From positions 124,001 to 188,000 of the forward strand of contig NZ_JAHBBG010000002.1 in NCBI RefSeq assembly GCF_019331715.1: a stretch of 64,000 bases of DNA, in the 5' to 3' direction. Below the pieces are notes generated by a model. It was not told the DNA's origin. It saw only the letters and a list, made by a program, of their open reading frames with translations, and did not search any database. The position numbers and the translations under genes were made by a program. Positions 1 through 9,313 of the stretch are shown here, one piece after another. This DNA comes from Bifidobacterium simiiventris. GTDB taxonomy: Bacteria > Actinomycetota > Actinomycetes > Actinomycetales > Bifidobacteriaceae. Within the stretch, counting starts at the first letter, position 1. Each line of letters starts with the position of its first letter.

Positions 1-2
1 GC

Positions 3-926
3 CGTCTTGTCCCTGCACCCGATGCCTTGGTCGGCAAGCGGTTCGACGTGGCCGTGGCCAAAATGCTCGGCCTGTCACGCGCCAAGGCCGCGGATCTTAT
101 CGAAAACGGTCAAGCGCGTGTGCTTGGCCGCGATATCGCCAAATCCGGCACTCTGTTGGCAGGAGAGACCGTCGAATTCGATCTGGTCGAGGAACAGACG
201 CAGCCCGAACCCGTGGCCGACGACATGGCCATCGTCTACGAGGACGACGACGTGGTCGTGGTCGACAAGCCGGTCGGCGTCGCCGCGCACGCATCGGTCG
301 GCTGGACCGGCCCGACGGTGCTCGGCAGCCTGCTGCAACGCGGCGTGCACATCACCTCCTACGGGGCCGCGGGGCGACAAGGCATCGTGTCGAGGCTCGA
401 TGTCGGCACCTCCGGTCTGATGCTCGTATGCAAATCGGATCTCGCATACGTGGAGATGCGGCGCCAATTCGCCGAGCATGAGGTCGTCAAAACCTATCAT
501 GCGCTGGTCCAGGGCGGGCTCAAGGAAGACAAGGCCACCATCGATGCGCCGATCGGGCGGGCGAAGGTATCCGACTTCCGGTTCTGCGTCACACCGGCAG
601 GCAAACCCGCCATCACCCATTGGGACGTGATGGAGCGTTTCGGCGGCGAGGCCACACTCGTGTCGGTCAATCTGGAAACCGGCCGTACCCACCAGATCCG
701 TGTGCACTTCTCATCCATCGGACATCCCCTCGTCGGCGATCCGATGTACGGGGCGAATCCTGTATTATCGTCTGAGCTGGGACTTGACAGGCAATGGCTG
801 CACGCCATGAAACTCGGATTCCGCCATCCTCGCACCCGCGTATGGACCACGGTCACATCGCAGTATCCGGCCGATCTCTCGCACGCGCTCGACCTGATGC
901 GTCGGCGGCATGCGCAACAGGAGTGA
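3..926 (+). CDS. RluA/RluD-family 23S rRNA pseudouridine synthase, 5' end outside the window
   Basis: The protein would isomerise uridine to pseudouridine in large-subunit rRNA. An N-terminal S4 RNA-binding domain (about the first 50 residues from position 27) is followed by the RluA catalytic domain with the signature SRLDVGTSGL, whose Asp is the catalytic residue of the family. The reading frame is open to the left edge (RLVPAPDAL precedes the TTG at 27), so the true start lies upstream and the entry is partial. The 3' end overlaps the end of the leftward gene that stops at 853. The exact rRNA target cannot be read from the sequence. Confidence 0.9.
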   Translation, partial: RLVPAPDALVGKRFDVAVAKMLGLSRAKAADLIENGQARVLGRDIAKSGTLLAGETVEFDLVEEQTQPEPVADDMAIVYEDDDVVVVDKPVGVAAHASVGWTGPTVLGSLLQRGVHITSYGAAGRQGIVSRLDVGTSGLMLVCKSDLAYVEMRRQFAEHEVVKTYHALVQGGLKEDKATIDAPIGRAKVSDFRFCVTPAGKPAITHWDVMERFGGEATLVSVNLETGRTHQIRVHFSSIGHPLVGDPMYGANPVLSSELGLDRQWLHAMKLGFRHPRTRVWTTVTSQYPADLSHALDLMRRRHAQQE

Positions 927-1377
927 ACCGCGGCTGAGCAGTCTCAGGCCGTTGTTCCTCACAAGCGTCGGCTGCGTCTGATTCGCAGAGCCTCGGCGCC
1001 ATCTCGGTATCACACCCCGAACGAGGCCTCAGGCATCTATGGGCCAGAAAACCGGCGGTGATATGCAGCACGACTCCGGCGGCCAGACATACCGGGCACG
1101 CTGCAATGACCAGACAGGCCAGCAACAGCACCAGAACGTCGAGCGGATCGTACCTGCCACGATCCAGATGGTTCATGCACAGCAGCGCAGCGACGCCCAA
1201 CGCCGCACCAGTGCCGAACATCGCGTTCGCGATGATACGAAGCGTGCGCACCCGCGACGTCCGACCGACTGCGGGCGCCGGATCTTGGCCGTTCGGGCAA
1301 GCCTCGGCGGTGAGCACGCGGGGAGCCGTACCCGGTCGTATCGATCGAGGCATCATGATCATCGGTGGCTGCTTCAT
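853..1377 (-). CDS. small predicted membrane protein of unknown function
   Basis: This 174-aa protein has two hydrophobic stretches near the middle, around IIANAMFGTGAALGVAALL and DVLVLLLACLVIAACPVCL, consistent with two membrane helices. The charged C-terminal tail has no recognised motif. I chose the ATG at 1377 because AAGGAG lies a few bases before it; the frame continues further upstream, but that extension looks non-coding. The gene converges on the pseudouridine synthase and overlaps its last 74 bases, which is unusual and lowers confidence. I do not recognise a family. Confidence 0.5.
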   Translation of the reverse strand: MKQPPMIMMPRSIRPGTAPRVLTAEACPNGQDPAPAVGRTSRVRTLRIIANAMFGTGAALGVAALLCMNHLDRGRYDPLDVLVLLLACLVIAACPVCLAAGVVLHITAGFLAHRCLRPRSGCDTEMAPRLCESDAADACEEQRPETAQPRFTPVAHAADASGRARARDRPDTAM

Positions 1378-1702
1378 CGCGCTCCTTCGCTCGTGACCGG
1401 TGCATCCGGCGAACCGATCCGTCCACTCATCATCCCGAAACTCTGCATGGTCGCACAAGCCGAACCGGGTCATGTGGACGCAATCGACGGATCCGGGCGT
1501 GTTGTGGATAACCTGCTGTGGATAACTCCATCCACAATCGTCACGGCGAACGGACCGGACAGGCCGCACGGTGTGCCAGTCGGGCATGTCGTACGATGCC
1601 GGCGGCGATCTCATTCCTTCGGACGAATCCGTCGGTGAGTCTCATACCCTACAATCGTTCATAGAACGTAGGGAAACGTCACGGATCACGGGGAGACCAG
1701 CG
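1378..1702. other. 325-bp divergent intergenic region
   Basis: The region separates a leftward membrane-protein gene from a rightward HD gene. It holds the DnaA-box cluster, a TACAAT -10-like box at 1650-1655 and a short inverted repeat, CGTTC-ATA-GAACG, at 1656-1668 just downstream of that box. An upstream in-frame start at 1571 exists for the HD gene, but no other protein is evident. Confidence 0.4.
1503..1536. promoter_or_regulatory. cluster of DnaA-box-like sequences
   Basis: TGTGGATAA occurs at 1503-1511 and again at 1517-1525; both are exact complements of the consensus DnaA box TTATCCACA. A third, weaker match (CCATCCACA) lies in the opposite orientation at 1528-1536. The cluster sits between the divergent membrane-protein and HD-domain genes, about 170 bases before the chosen start of the latter. 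DnaA binding is inferred from consensus alone. Confidence 0.5.
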
Positions 1703-2251
1703 GTGCTGACACGCAATCAGATACGCACATTGGTAAACGAGCACGGACACGACATCATCGAGCACGAACACATGCACATCGAACGTGGCTGCTACCAGCA
1801 CGGCTGCATCACCACGTTCGCCCACTCGCTACGCGTCGCATGCCTTGCCGTATGGTTCGCCGACCGACTGCACCTGTGGAACCGCGTTGACCTGCGCTCG
1901 CTCATCCGTGCCGCGCTCCTGCACGACTATTTCCTGTACGACTGGCACGACTGGGACAACGGCGACCACCGCCTGCACGGCTTCACCCACGGCAAGACCG
2001 CGCTGCGCAACGCGATGAGGGACTTCCGGCTCAACGCGATCGAACGCGACAGCATCGCCTGCCACATGTTCCCGATGACTCCCACTCCGCCCAGCTATAT
2101 CGAGGGCTATCTGGTGACGATGGCCGACAAGGTCAGCGCCACCCGCGAGACGGTCAGCCTCAAACGGTTTGGCCGCCCGCCCAAGCCCATCGTTGCGACA
2201 CGCACATTCGACGCACCTCACGTACACTCACATGACGGGCGAAGGAGCTGA
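1703..2251 (+). CDS. HD-domain phosphohydrolase
   Basis: This 182-aa protein carries the ordered metal-binding residues of an HD hydrolase: an upstream His in FAHSLRVA, the HD pair in LLHDYFLYDWHD, a His in IACHMFP and an Asp in MADKVSATRE. Such proteins usually cleave phosphate esters of nucleotides or similar substrates; the substrate is not visible here. I chose the GTG at 1703, preceded by GGGGAG, because the homologous region starts there; an in-frame start at 1571 would add 44 residues of low-complexity sequence. The stop is 3 bases before the next ATG, so the two genes are probably co-translated. Confidence 0.75.
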   Translation: MLTRNQIRTLVNEHGHDIIEHEHMHIERGCYQHGCITTFAHSLRVACLAVWFADRLHLWNRVDLRSLIRAALLHDYFLYDWHDWDNGDHRLHGFTHGKTALRNAMRDFRLNAIERDSIACHMFPMTPTPPSYIEGYLVTMADKVSATRETVSLKRFGRPPKPIVATRTFDAPHVHSHDGRRS

Positions 2252-2254
2252 ACC

Positions 2255-3088
2255 ATGCTGCTGATCGCGGAGAAACTCTTCCTTTGGTTTCTGTTCTACA
2301 GCTGCTGCGGCTGGGTATACGAGTCGATCCTCGTTTCGGTGCAGGAACGCCGCCCCGTCAACCGAGGCTTCCTCAACGGCCCGCTGTGCCCGATCTACGG
2401 CACCGGCGCGGTGCTCGGCGTCGTGCTGCTCGGACGCGTCCATAACCCGCTGTGGCTGTTCCTGTTGTCGTCGGTCGGCGCATGCGTGCTCGAATATTTC
2501 ACCTCGTGGGCTATGGAGCGACTGTTCCATGCTCGCTGGTGGGACTATTCGCATTTCAAATTCAATCTCAACGGACGCATCTGCCTGCTCGGCGCGGTGG
2601 TGTTCGGCATCGGCGGCGTGGTGATCGTCGATGGTGTCCAGCCATACGTCGCCGAGATCACCGACATGATGCCCGAACCGGTCATTCACTGGCTGTGCCT
2701 CATCCTGTTCGTATTGACCGTGCTCGACACGGCGATCACCGTGGCCGGCATCGTCAACTTCGAGGACAGCCTCGACCAGCTCTCCGCAATGGTCGCCAAG
2801 TACGGCGACGCGATGCGAGACCGTCTGGGCGATGCGGCGGATGCGGTCAGCGACGCATCAGGCAAGGTGAGCGAGCTGGTCGGTGGTGCGGTCAACGGGC
2901 CATTGCATTCCGGCCGTGAGATGTCGACCGAACTCATGTTCAAGGTCCGGGAGGCGGCCGACGGCATCTTCAACCGCCAGCAGCGCCGCATGATCGCTTC
3001 GTTCCCGCGTCTGCGTACCGACCGTAACAACGAGACGTTGCAGCAGCTGCGCGAGACGTTCGAGAAGCTGTACCGTGGTCGCAAGTGA
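2255..3088 (+). CDS. CmpB-like putative ABC-transporter type IV membrane protein
   Basis: The first ~170 residues are hydrophobic and match the family named putative ABC-transporter type IV (CmpB), with FYSCCGWVYES near the N terminus, the RGFLNGPLCPIYG segment and a following GACVLEYFTSW. About four to five membrane helices are visible, and the C-terminal ~100 residues are charged and probably cytoplasmic. No ATPase partner is adjacent, so transport is only a family label. The start directly follows the HD gene, with GAAGGAG as ribosome binding site. Confidence 0.75.
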   Translation: MLLIAEKLFLWFLFYSCCGWVYESILVSVQERRPVNRGFLNGPLCPIYGTGAVLGVVLLGRVHNPLWLFLLSSVGACVLEYFTSWAMERLFHARWWDYSHFKFNLNGRICLLGAVVFGIGGVVIVDGVQPYVAEITDMMPEPVIHWLCLILFVLTVLDTAITVAGIVNFEDSLDQLSAMVAKYGDAMRDRLGDAADAVSDASGKVSELVGGAVNGPLHSGREMSTELMFKVREAADGIFNRQQRRMIASFPRLRTDRNNETLQQLRETFEKLYRGRK

Positions 3089-3178
3089 CCGGTTGACATG
3101 GGCCAGACCCCGGTCGAGCCGTTCTGCGAAACTGATAGGCGCATAAAACCCACAATTTGATAGGGAGAAACCACAGTT

Positions 3179-4501
3179 ATGGCTCACGTCATCGATTTCA
3201 AGGAGGCCGGATTCGACTCCGTCCTCGATGAACTGGAATGGCGCAGGTTGATTTCGCAGTCCACCGACCGCGATCAGCTCGCCGCAGCGCTGAACGGAGA
3301 GCCGATCACCTATTATTGCGGGTTCGACCCGACCGCCGCATCCCTGCACATCGGCAACCTCGTCCAGCTCATCAACATGCGCCACCTGCAGATGGCCGGG
3401 CATCATCCGATCGCTCTGGTCGGCGGCGCGACGGGTCTGATCGGCGACCCGCGCCAGTCCGGCGAGCGCACGCTCAACCCGAAGGACGTGGTGGCCGGCT
3501 GGGCCGAGCGTCTCAAGAACCAGATCGGCGGCATTCTCGAAACCGGCGGCAGCAACCCGGTGCGGTTCGTGTCGAACTATGACTGGACCGCGCAGATGTC
3601 CGTCATCGACTTCCTGCGCGACGTCGGCAAGAACTTCCGCCTCGGCACCATGCTCGCCAAGGACACGGTTGCGCGCCGCCTCAACTCCGAAGAGGGCATC
3701 TCGTTCACCGAGTTCAGCTACCAGGTGCTGCAGGGCAACGACTTCCTGCACCTGTTCGACGAGTACGGCTGCACGCTTGAGATTGGCGGTTCCGACCAGT
3801 GGGGTAATCTAACCTCCGGCATGGATCTGATCCGCAAGGTGCGCGGCGCTTCGGTGAACGTGTTCACCAGCCCGATCATCACCGACGCGAGCGGCAAGAA
3901 GTTCGGCAAGTCCGAAGGCAACGCTGTCTGGCTCGACGGCACTATGTTGAGCCCCTACAAGTTCTACCAGTTCTGGTTCAACCGCCCCGACGTGGAGATG
4001 GAAAGCCTGCTGAAGGCGTTCACGTTCCTGCCGAAGGCCGAGATCGAGCGTTTGGTGGAGGAGTCGAAGACCAATCCTGGCGCCCGCGAGGCGCAGAGGA
4101 CGCTGGCTTGGGAGGTCACGAGCTTTGTGCACGGCGAGGCCGCGACGCAGGCCGCGATCGATGCGTCCGCCGCGCTGTTCGGCCGTGGCGGCGACCTCGG
4201 TTCGATCGACGAGGGCACATTGGAGGCCGCGATCGACGGACTCAAGGTCGAAGGCGAGAATGGCGCCAAGGCTTTTGCGGCCGTGGCCGACGGTGATCGC
4301 GTGATTGAGGCCGGCGTGAAGGCCGGGCTGTTCAAGTCGATCTCCGAGGCTCGTCGTGCGGTCAAGTCCGGCGGCGTGTACCTCAACAACAGCCGTGTGG
4401 AGGATGAGGAGCAGACGCTGGGCGACGCCGACTTCCTGCACGGTCGTTTCGCGCTGATCCGCCGCGGCAAGAAGGCCCTCGGCGCGGTCGAGAAGCACTG
4501 A
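3179..4501 (+). CDS. tyrS: tyrosyl-tRNA synthetase
   Basis: The enzyme charges tRNA-Tyr with tyrosine in the cytoplasm. The class I signatures are visible: HIGN (in SLHIGNLVQ, near residue 56) and the KMSKS-equivalent KFGKS near residue 240. The tyrosine-pocket region contains GSDQWGN. A C-terminal S4 RNA-binding domain ([15 protein letters not shown] onwards) completes the usual bacterial length of 440 aa. It opens a block conserved in Actinobacteria that runs through tlyA and recN. The 90-bp leader is too short for a T-box. Confidence 0.97.
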   Translation: MAHVIDFKEAGFDSVLDELEWRRLISQSTDRDQLAAALNGEPITYYCGFDPTAASLHIGNLVQLINMRHLQMAGHHPIALVGGATGLIGDPRQSGERTLNPKDVVAGWAERLKNQIGGILETGGSNPVRFVSNYDWTAQMSVIDFLRDVGKNFRLGTMLAKDTVARRLNSEEGISFTEFSYQVLQGNDFLHLFDEYGCTLEIGGSDQWGNLTSGMDLIRKVRGASVNVFTSPIITDASGKKFGKSEGNAVWLDGTMLSPYKFYQFWFNRPDVEMESLLKAFTFLPKAEIERLVEESKTNPGAREAQRTLAWEVTSFVHGEAATQAAIDASAALFGRGGDLGSIDEGTLEAAIDGLKVEGENGAKAFAAVADGDRVIEAGVKAGLFKSISEARRAVKSGGVYLNNSRVEDEEQTLGDADFLHGRFALIRRGKKALGAVEKH

Positions 4502-4582
4502 TTTTCCGATAGACAGGTATAAGACACAACAACTATCTCGGCTCTCCTGATACGGAGCCGAGCACGTCAGTGAAGGACATCA

Positions 4583-6511
4583 ATGGCAGAAGAACAGGGC
4601 CGCTCGGGCGGCAAATCCTACGGCAATCGCAAGTCCTACGGCTCCGGCCGTCCGGGCGGCCGCGGCGGCAATAGCGGCGGACGTTCCTTCGGCGGATCGC
4701 GCGGCGGATACCGCAAGGACGGCAACGGCAAGTCCGGTGGCTTCCATAAGGGTGGCTTCCATAAGGACGGCGGCTTCCGCCGTGACCGTGAGGGTGCCGG
4801 CGAAGGTCGCGAGTTCAACCGCGAGGGCGGCGATCGTCGCGACTTCCATCGTGACGGCGAGCGCGGCGGTTTCCGCGGCGGTAAGTCGGGCGGCTTCCAC
4901 AAGGGCGGCTACCGCAAGGATGGCGAGCGCGGCGGCTACCGCGGCAACGGCGGCTTCCGTCGTGACGACGACCGCAAGGATTTCCGTCGTGACGGCGAGC
5001 GTCGTGACGGCGATCGCCGTGATTTCAAGCGTACTGACGGTGAGCGTCGCGACTTCCACCGCGATGGTGATCGTCGCGACTTCCGTCGTGACGACCGTCG
5101 TCAGGGCGGCGACAACCCGCGCTACCGTCGCGATGACCGTCGTGACGGCGGTCGTTCGTTCCGCGGCGGCGATGATCGTCGTGATTTCCATCGCGATCAT
5201 GATCGTCGCAATGATGGCGAGCGCCGTGACTTCCATCGTGACGGTGAGCGCAAGGATTTCCACCGTGATGATCGTCGTGATTTCAAGCGCGATGATCGCC
5301 GCAATGAGCGCGGTGCCGAACGTCGCAATGATGGCGAGCGCCGCGAATTCACGCCTGAAGAGAAGCGCGAATACCGCGAGACCAAGCGCCGCGAATACAT
5401 GGAGCGTGGCCCGCGCCGCAATTCCGACGGCACGATGAGCTTCCCGTCGCAGAACCCGTACACCGCGCGTCGCCCCGACGAGCCGAAGATGCCCAAGGGC
5501 ATGGAATGGTCGATGCTGTCGACTGACGAGCGCGAACGTCTGCGCGGCCTGTCCAAGGAGCACGCCGAGAACATCGGTCTGCACATTCTCGCCGCCTATG
5601 CGCTCGAGGAGTCCAATCCGGAGCTGGCGCTCGCCCACGCCAAGTGGGTGGCACGTCAGGCGTCCCGCATCGACTTCGCCCGTGAGACGCTCGCGTTCGT
5701 CGCGTATCGTCAGGGCGATTACAAGCTTGCGCTGCGTGAGTTCCGCACCGCCTACCGCATGAATGGCTTTCCGGACTACCTGCCGTTCATCGCCGACTGC
5801 GAGCGCGGCACCGGCAACCCGAAGAAGGCCGTCGAAGTGGCTACCTCCGACGAGGCCAAGCAGCTGCGCGGCGAAGCCAAGGTCGAGATGTTCCTGGTGT
5901 ACGCGGGCGCTCTTGCGGATCTGAACCAGATCGACAAGGCCATCGAGATCGTGCATACGATCGGCCGTTCCAAGGGTCTGCCGGGCGAGTACCGCATGCG
6001 TGCCATTCAGGCAGAACAGTACTTCCTCGAGGAGGCCGGCCGTGGCGAGGAAGCTGCCGATCTCGATCCGCTGCTCGACAAGCTCGAACTGCAGTATGCG
6101 GACGATGACGAGGCCGTGGACGACGCCGTGATCGACCATGATCTCGAACGGTTCAGCGACGACGAGCTCGACATGCTCGGCATCAGCGAGGACGACGCGC
6201 AGTACGCGCCGGCCGATGACGATGAGGATGCCGATGAGGCTGAAGGTGAGTCCGAGGACGACGGCACTGCTTCAGGCGACGAGGATGCGGACGACGCCGA
6301 GGATGTGAAGGAAGTCGCCGGCATGAGCGAATCTGCCGAGCACGAGTCCGAGTTCGACGTCGCCGATGCGGATGACGAGTCCGTGCTGCCGGCTCAGGAG
6401 GCTCAGGACGGCTCCGATTCCGCCGTCGAGCCGGAGACTGGCATCGATGACGCTGCGGATGCGGACGAGTCGGCCGACGCCGAGGCGAACGATTCCTCCG
6501 ACGCCGAGTGA
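4583..6511 (+). CDS. repeat-rich RD/RGG-type protein with TPR-like domain and acidic tail
   Basis: This 642-aa protein has three parts. Residues ~1-270 are Gly/Arg/Asp/Phe-rich with many copies of variants of RRDFHRDGER and GGFHKGG. Residues ~300-510 form a helical TPR-like domain (ENIGLHILAAYALEES, KLALREFRTAYRMNG). The last ~130 residues are strongly acidic. The TPR-like part corresponds to the protein found after tyrS in other Actinobacteria (Rv1691-like, from memory). The basic disordered region suggests RNA or nucleoprotein binding, which is inference. The coding DNA of the repeat region is itself repetitive and produces long spurious open frames on both strands. Confidence 0.8.
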   Translation: MAEEQGRSGGKSYGNRKSYGSGRPGGRGGNSGGRSFGGSRGGYRKDGNGKSGGFHKGGFHKDGGFRRDREGAGEGREFNREGGDRRDFHRDGERGGFRGGKSGGFHKGGYRKDGERGGYRGNGGFRRDDDRKDFRRDGERRDGDRRDFKRTDGERRDFHRDGDRRDFRRDDRRQGGDNPRYRRDDRRDGGRSFRGGDDRRDFHRDHDRRNDGERRDFHRDGERKDFHRDDRRDFKRDDRRNERGAERRNDGERREFTPEEKREYRETKRREYMERGPRRNSDGTMSFPSQNPYTARRPDEPKMPKGMEWSMLSTDERERLRGLSKEHAENIGLHILAAYALEESNPELALAHAKWVARQASRIDFARETLAFVAYRQGDYKLALREFRTAYRMNGFPDYLPFIADCERGTGNPKKAVEVATSDEAKQLRGEAKVEMFLVYAGALADLNQIDKAIEIVHTIGRSKGLPGEYRMRAIQAEQYFLEEAGRGEEAADLDPLLDKLELQYADDDEAVDDAVIDHDLERFSDDELDMLGISEDDAQYAPADDDEDADEAEGESEDDGTASGDEDADDAEDVKEVAGMSESAEHESEFDVADADDESVLPAQEAQDGSDSAVEPETGIDDAADADESADAEANDSSDAE

Positions 6512-6512
6512 G

Positions 6513-7550
6513 ATGACGCGCATGCTCAAATCCACCGACAAGCCGATCGCGGCAGCCTACCGGCTCGCGCTGCTCGATCTTGACGGCGTGGTGTACCGGG
6601 GCAAGAACCCGGTCGAACATGCCGCCGAGTCGATTCGCCAAGCCGAATCGGCCGGCATGACCATCGAATATACGACGAACAACTCGTCGCGCTTCCAGCG
6701 CGTGGTCGCGGATCAGCTGCGCGGCTTCGACCTTGAGGTCGAACCGCATCAGGTCATCACCTCATCGGTGGTCGCCGCGCGCATGGTGCGCCGTCACGTG
6801 CCGGCCGGCTCCAAGGTGCTGGTGCTGGGCGCCGATCATCTGCGCGAGGAAGTCGCCAAGCAGGGGCTGATCGTGGTCGAAGGCGCGGCCGACGAGCCGG
6901 TGGCCGTGATCCAGGGATGGTATCCGGACATGTGCTGGCAGGAGATGGCCGAGGTCGCGTTCGCGGTCGAGCATGGGGCGATGTATTTCGTCACCAACCG
7001 GGATCTGACGATTCCACGCGAACTGGGCATCGCGCCCGGCTGCGGGTCGATGATTCAGGCCGTCATCAACGCGACCGGCGTCGAACCGGTCGCCTCGGCC
7101 GGCAAGCCCGAATCCGCGATGTACGACGAGGCGCGACTGCTCGCGGCCGGCGACGACACGGAACCGGTGGCCAAGGACGCGTGCCTGGCGATCGGCGACC
7201 GTCTTGATACCGATATCGAGGCCGGCAACCGTGGCGGCTACGATTCGCTGGCCGTGCTCACCGGCGTGACCAATCCGCATGAGCTGATGCTCGCGCCGGC
7301 GCATCTGCGACCGACCTACATCGTCAAGGACCTGCGCGGACTGCTCGAAGCGCAGCCGGCCGCCGTTGCTGCCGGCGACGGTTCGTCGTGGACGTGCGGC
7401 GAGGCGTCCGCCACGCTGCATGACGGCGTGCTGACGGTGAGTGATCCGACCAGCATGAACGCCCTGCGTGCGGCATGCGCCCTCATGTGGGACCATGCCG
7501 ATGCCGGCGGCGACGTTGCGACGGTCACGTTGCCTGATTTCGCGCTCTGA
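6513..7550 (+). CDS. NagD-like HAD-superfamily phosphatase
   Basis: The N terminus carries the HAD nucleophile motif DLDGVVYRG, followed by the TNNSSR motif II region and the late motif GDRLDTDIEAGN; this is the arrangement of the NagD / 4-nitrophenylphosphatase type with a large cap. It would dephosphorylate a small metabolite, identity unknown. I chose the ATG at 6513, which immediately follows the upstream stop; a second in-frame ATG is at 6522. In other Actinobacteria a homologue occupies the same position between the TPR gene and tlyA. Confidence 0.85.
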   Translation: MTRMLKSTDKPIAAAYRLALLDLDGVVYRGKNPVEHAAESIRQAESAGMTIEYTTNNSSRFQRVVADQLRGFDLEVEPHQVITSSVVAARMVRRHVPAGSKVLVLGADHLREEVAKQGLIVVEGAADEPVAVIQGWYPDMCWQEMAEVAFAVEHGAMYFVTNRDLTIPRELGIAPGCGSMIQAVINATGVEPVASAGKPESAMYDEARLLAAGDDTEPVAKDACLAIGDRLDTDIEAGNRGGYDSLAVLTGVTNPHELMLAPAHLRPTYIVKDLRGLLEAQPAAVAAGDGSSWTCGEASATLHDGVLTVSDPTSMNALRAACALMWDHADAGGDVATVTLPDFAL

Positions 7551-7557
7551 CGTTGCC

Positions 7558-7591
7558 CTGGCCTCCTCCGACGATCCGACGAGGAGGCCAG
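7558..7591 (+). terminator. hairpin after the HAD gene
   Basis: CTGGCCTCCTC at 7558-7568 pairs perfectly with GAGGAGGCCAG at 7581-7591 across a 12-base loop. The following CTTGTTATC is only moderately U-rich, so this may be a weak terminator or an RNA-stabilising hairpin. Confidence 0.5.
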
Positions 7592-7674
7592 CTTGTTATC
7601 AGATGTTTTACGGTGAGACAGTGGTTGTTCTGTCTTGCCCCTTCCCGATTCATTCCTACGCAAGGAGCTATGTC

Positions 7675-7803
7675 ATGCCTGACGATCTGTCCCAGAGGTT
7701 CCCCGAGCTGGCCGATCTGGACGCCAAGGACATGCCGCAACACATCACGGCATTCCAGGAGGTGCTCGACCGACTCCAGCACGAACTCGACGACAATCGG
7801 TGA
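7675..7803 (+). CDS. conserved small protein between HAD phosphatase and tlyA
   Basis: A 42-aa open frame (begins MPDDLSQRFPELAD) has a good ribosome binding site (AAGGAG, seven bases before the ATG) and stops 3 bases before the tlyA ATG. It is predicted helical and acidic, with no membrane segment. Other Actinobacteria have a similarly small gene in this place (Rv1693-like, from memory). Function is unknown; tight coupling suggests a link with TlyA. Confidence 0.7.
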   Translation: MPDDLSQRFPELADLDAKDMPQHITAFQEVLDRLQHELDDNR

Positions 7804-7806
7804 CCT

Positions 7807-8556
7807 ATGGCACGGCTTGACTCCTTACTGGTCGACTTCGGACTGGTCGACAGCCGCTCCAAGGCGCAGAAACTCATCAAAACCGGGCATGTGACGGTTG
7901 GGGGAGTGGTCGCGTCCAAACCGGCCATGAACGTTGACGCGGATGCGGTGATCAGCGTCGATAAGGGCGACGACTACGTTTCACGCGGTGCGTACAAGCT
8001 GGTCGGCGCGTTCGACGTGTTCGCCGCCGACGGATTGCCGTCGCCGGACGGTCTGCATTGTCTCGACATCGGCGCGTCTACGGGCGGCTTCACACAGGTG
8101 TTGCTGCGACGCGGCGCCGCACAGGTCATCGCGCTCGACGTCGGTCACGACCAGCTTGACCCGCGGGTATCCGATGACCCGCACGTCATTCGCATGGACG
8201 GGGTCAACATCCGCGACGTGAGCGCCGACAGCCTGCCGTACCGTCCGCAGATGATCGTCTCCGACGTGTCGTTCATCTCTCTGACCTATGTGATCCCGGT
8301 CATTGCGAGTATCGCCGCGCCCGGCGCGCATATCGTGCTGCTGGTCAAACCGCAGTTCGAAGTCGGACGCGAAGGGCTGGATCGTCACGGTATCGTGGAG
8401 GATCCAGCCCTTCGGGAACAGGCGTTGCATAAGATCACGCAATGCGCGGCAGAGCACGGGTTGGACGTCGTCGCGACGGCCGACTCGCCCATCGAGGGCA
8501 CCCACGGCAACAGCGAATATCTGCTGTACGCTCGGAACCGTATTAGCCGCGGATGA
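7807..8556 (+). CDS. tlyA: TlyA family rRNA (cytidine-2'-O)-methyltransferase
   Basis: The 249-aa protein begins with an S4 domain (RLDSLLVDFGLVDSRSKAQ) and continues with an FtsJ/RrmJ-type methyltransferase fold with the SAM-binding stretch CLDIGASTGGFTQ. TlyA homologues methylate 2'-OH of cytidines in 16S and/or 23S rRNA and influence capreomycin susceptibility; whether this one is type I or II cannot be settled here. It follows the 42-aa gene by 3 bases, and its 3' end overlaps the convergent TrkA-type gene by 14 bases. Confidence 0.9.
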   Translation: MARLDSLLVDFGLVDSRSKAQKLIKTGHVTVGGVVASKPAMNVDADAVISVDKGDDYVSRGAYKLVGAFDVFAADGLPSPDGLHCLDIGASTGGFTQVLLRRGAAQVIALDVGHDQLDPRVSDDPHVIRMDGVNIRDVSADSLPYRPQMIVSDVSFISLTYVIPVIASIAAPGAHIVLLVKPQFEVGREGLDRHGIVEDPALREQALHKITQCAAEHGLDVVATADSPIEGTHGNSEYLLYARNRISRG

Positions 8557-9196
8557 ACTTGTCGATCTGATCCTCTTTGCCCATGATGATGAGCTCGTCG
8601 TTGCGGTGCATGACCAGTTCCTTGGAACCGTACTGGAACTCCTTGCCAGGGGATTTGATGCCGACGACGGTGATGCCGTAGCGCTCGTGCACCTTCGCAT
8701 CCTCGATGCTGTAGCCGACCACATGCTGCGGAGTATGGATCTTGACGACCGTGTGCGCGCCCTCGATCTCGATGTAGTCGAGATAGTTGCCGGACACCAG
8801 ATGGCCGACACGCTTGCCGGCGTCCGTCTCCGCGTTGATGATGTGCCGTGCGCCGATGCGCTGCAGGATGCGCGCGTGCTCCTTCGACACGGACTTCGCC
8901 CAGATATCGGAGATGCCGGCGTCCAACAGGTTGCCGGTGGCGATGACCGATGCCTCGACGCTGTCGCCGATCGCCACGATGGCCGTGTTGAAATCGGACG
9001 CATTGAGTTGTTCCAGCGCCAGCACGTCGGTCATGTCCGCCTGTACGGTCGGGATCTGCGACGACCAGCGGTTGACCAGCTCCGGATCCTTGTCGACGGC
9101 CAGCACGTCCTGGCCCATCGCATCCAGCGTCGTAGCCACCGAACTGCCGAAACGGCCCAGTCCCACCACCAGAATGCTTCTGCCGTTGACTGCCAT
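8543..9196 (-). CDS. TrkA/KtrA-type potassium channel regulatory subunit
   Basis: The 217-aa protein has an RCK_N Rossmann domain with GLGRFGSSVA near residue 12, then an RCK_C domain. This is the size of KtrA, which binds nucleotides and gates the membrane partner. The start at 9196 is preceded by GAGGAA. The partner TrkH/KtrB gene lies directly upstream on the same strand with a 117-bp gap, so they probably form one operon. Confidence 0.9.
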   Translation of the reverse strand: MAVNGRSILVVGLGRFGSSVATTLDAMGQDVLAVDKDPELVNRWSSQIPTVQADMTDVLALEQLNASDFNTAIVAIGDSVEASVIATGNLLDAGISDIWAKSVSKEHARILQRIGARHIINAETDAGKRVGHLVSGNYLDYIEIEGAHTVVKIHTPQHVVGYSIEDAKVHERYGITVVGIKSPGKEFQYGSKELVMHRNDELIIMGKEDQIDKFIRG

Positions 9197-9313
9197 GACT
9201 GTGGTTCCTCATTTCCCGCACGCACGTGCCATCGATGACAACTAACTACCGGTTATGCATCATAGCGTTCCCTCGACCCGACACGGGGCGAAACCGCTGA
9301 TGCGGAGCGACGG

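Noticed and set aside
4580-6139. Long antisense open frame of 519 codons opposite the RD-repeat gene
   Set aside because: It mirrors the GC-rich repeats, is extremely Ala/Thr/Ile-rich low complexity, and has no start signal; the sense frame has a conserved TPR domain and an SD sequence.
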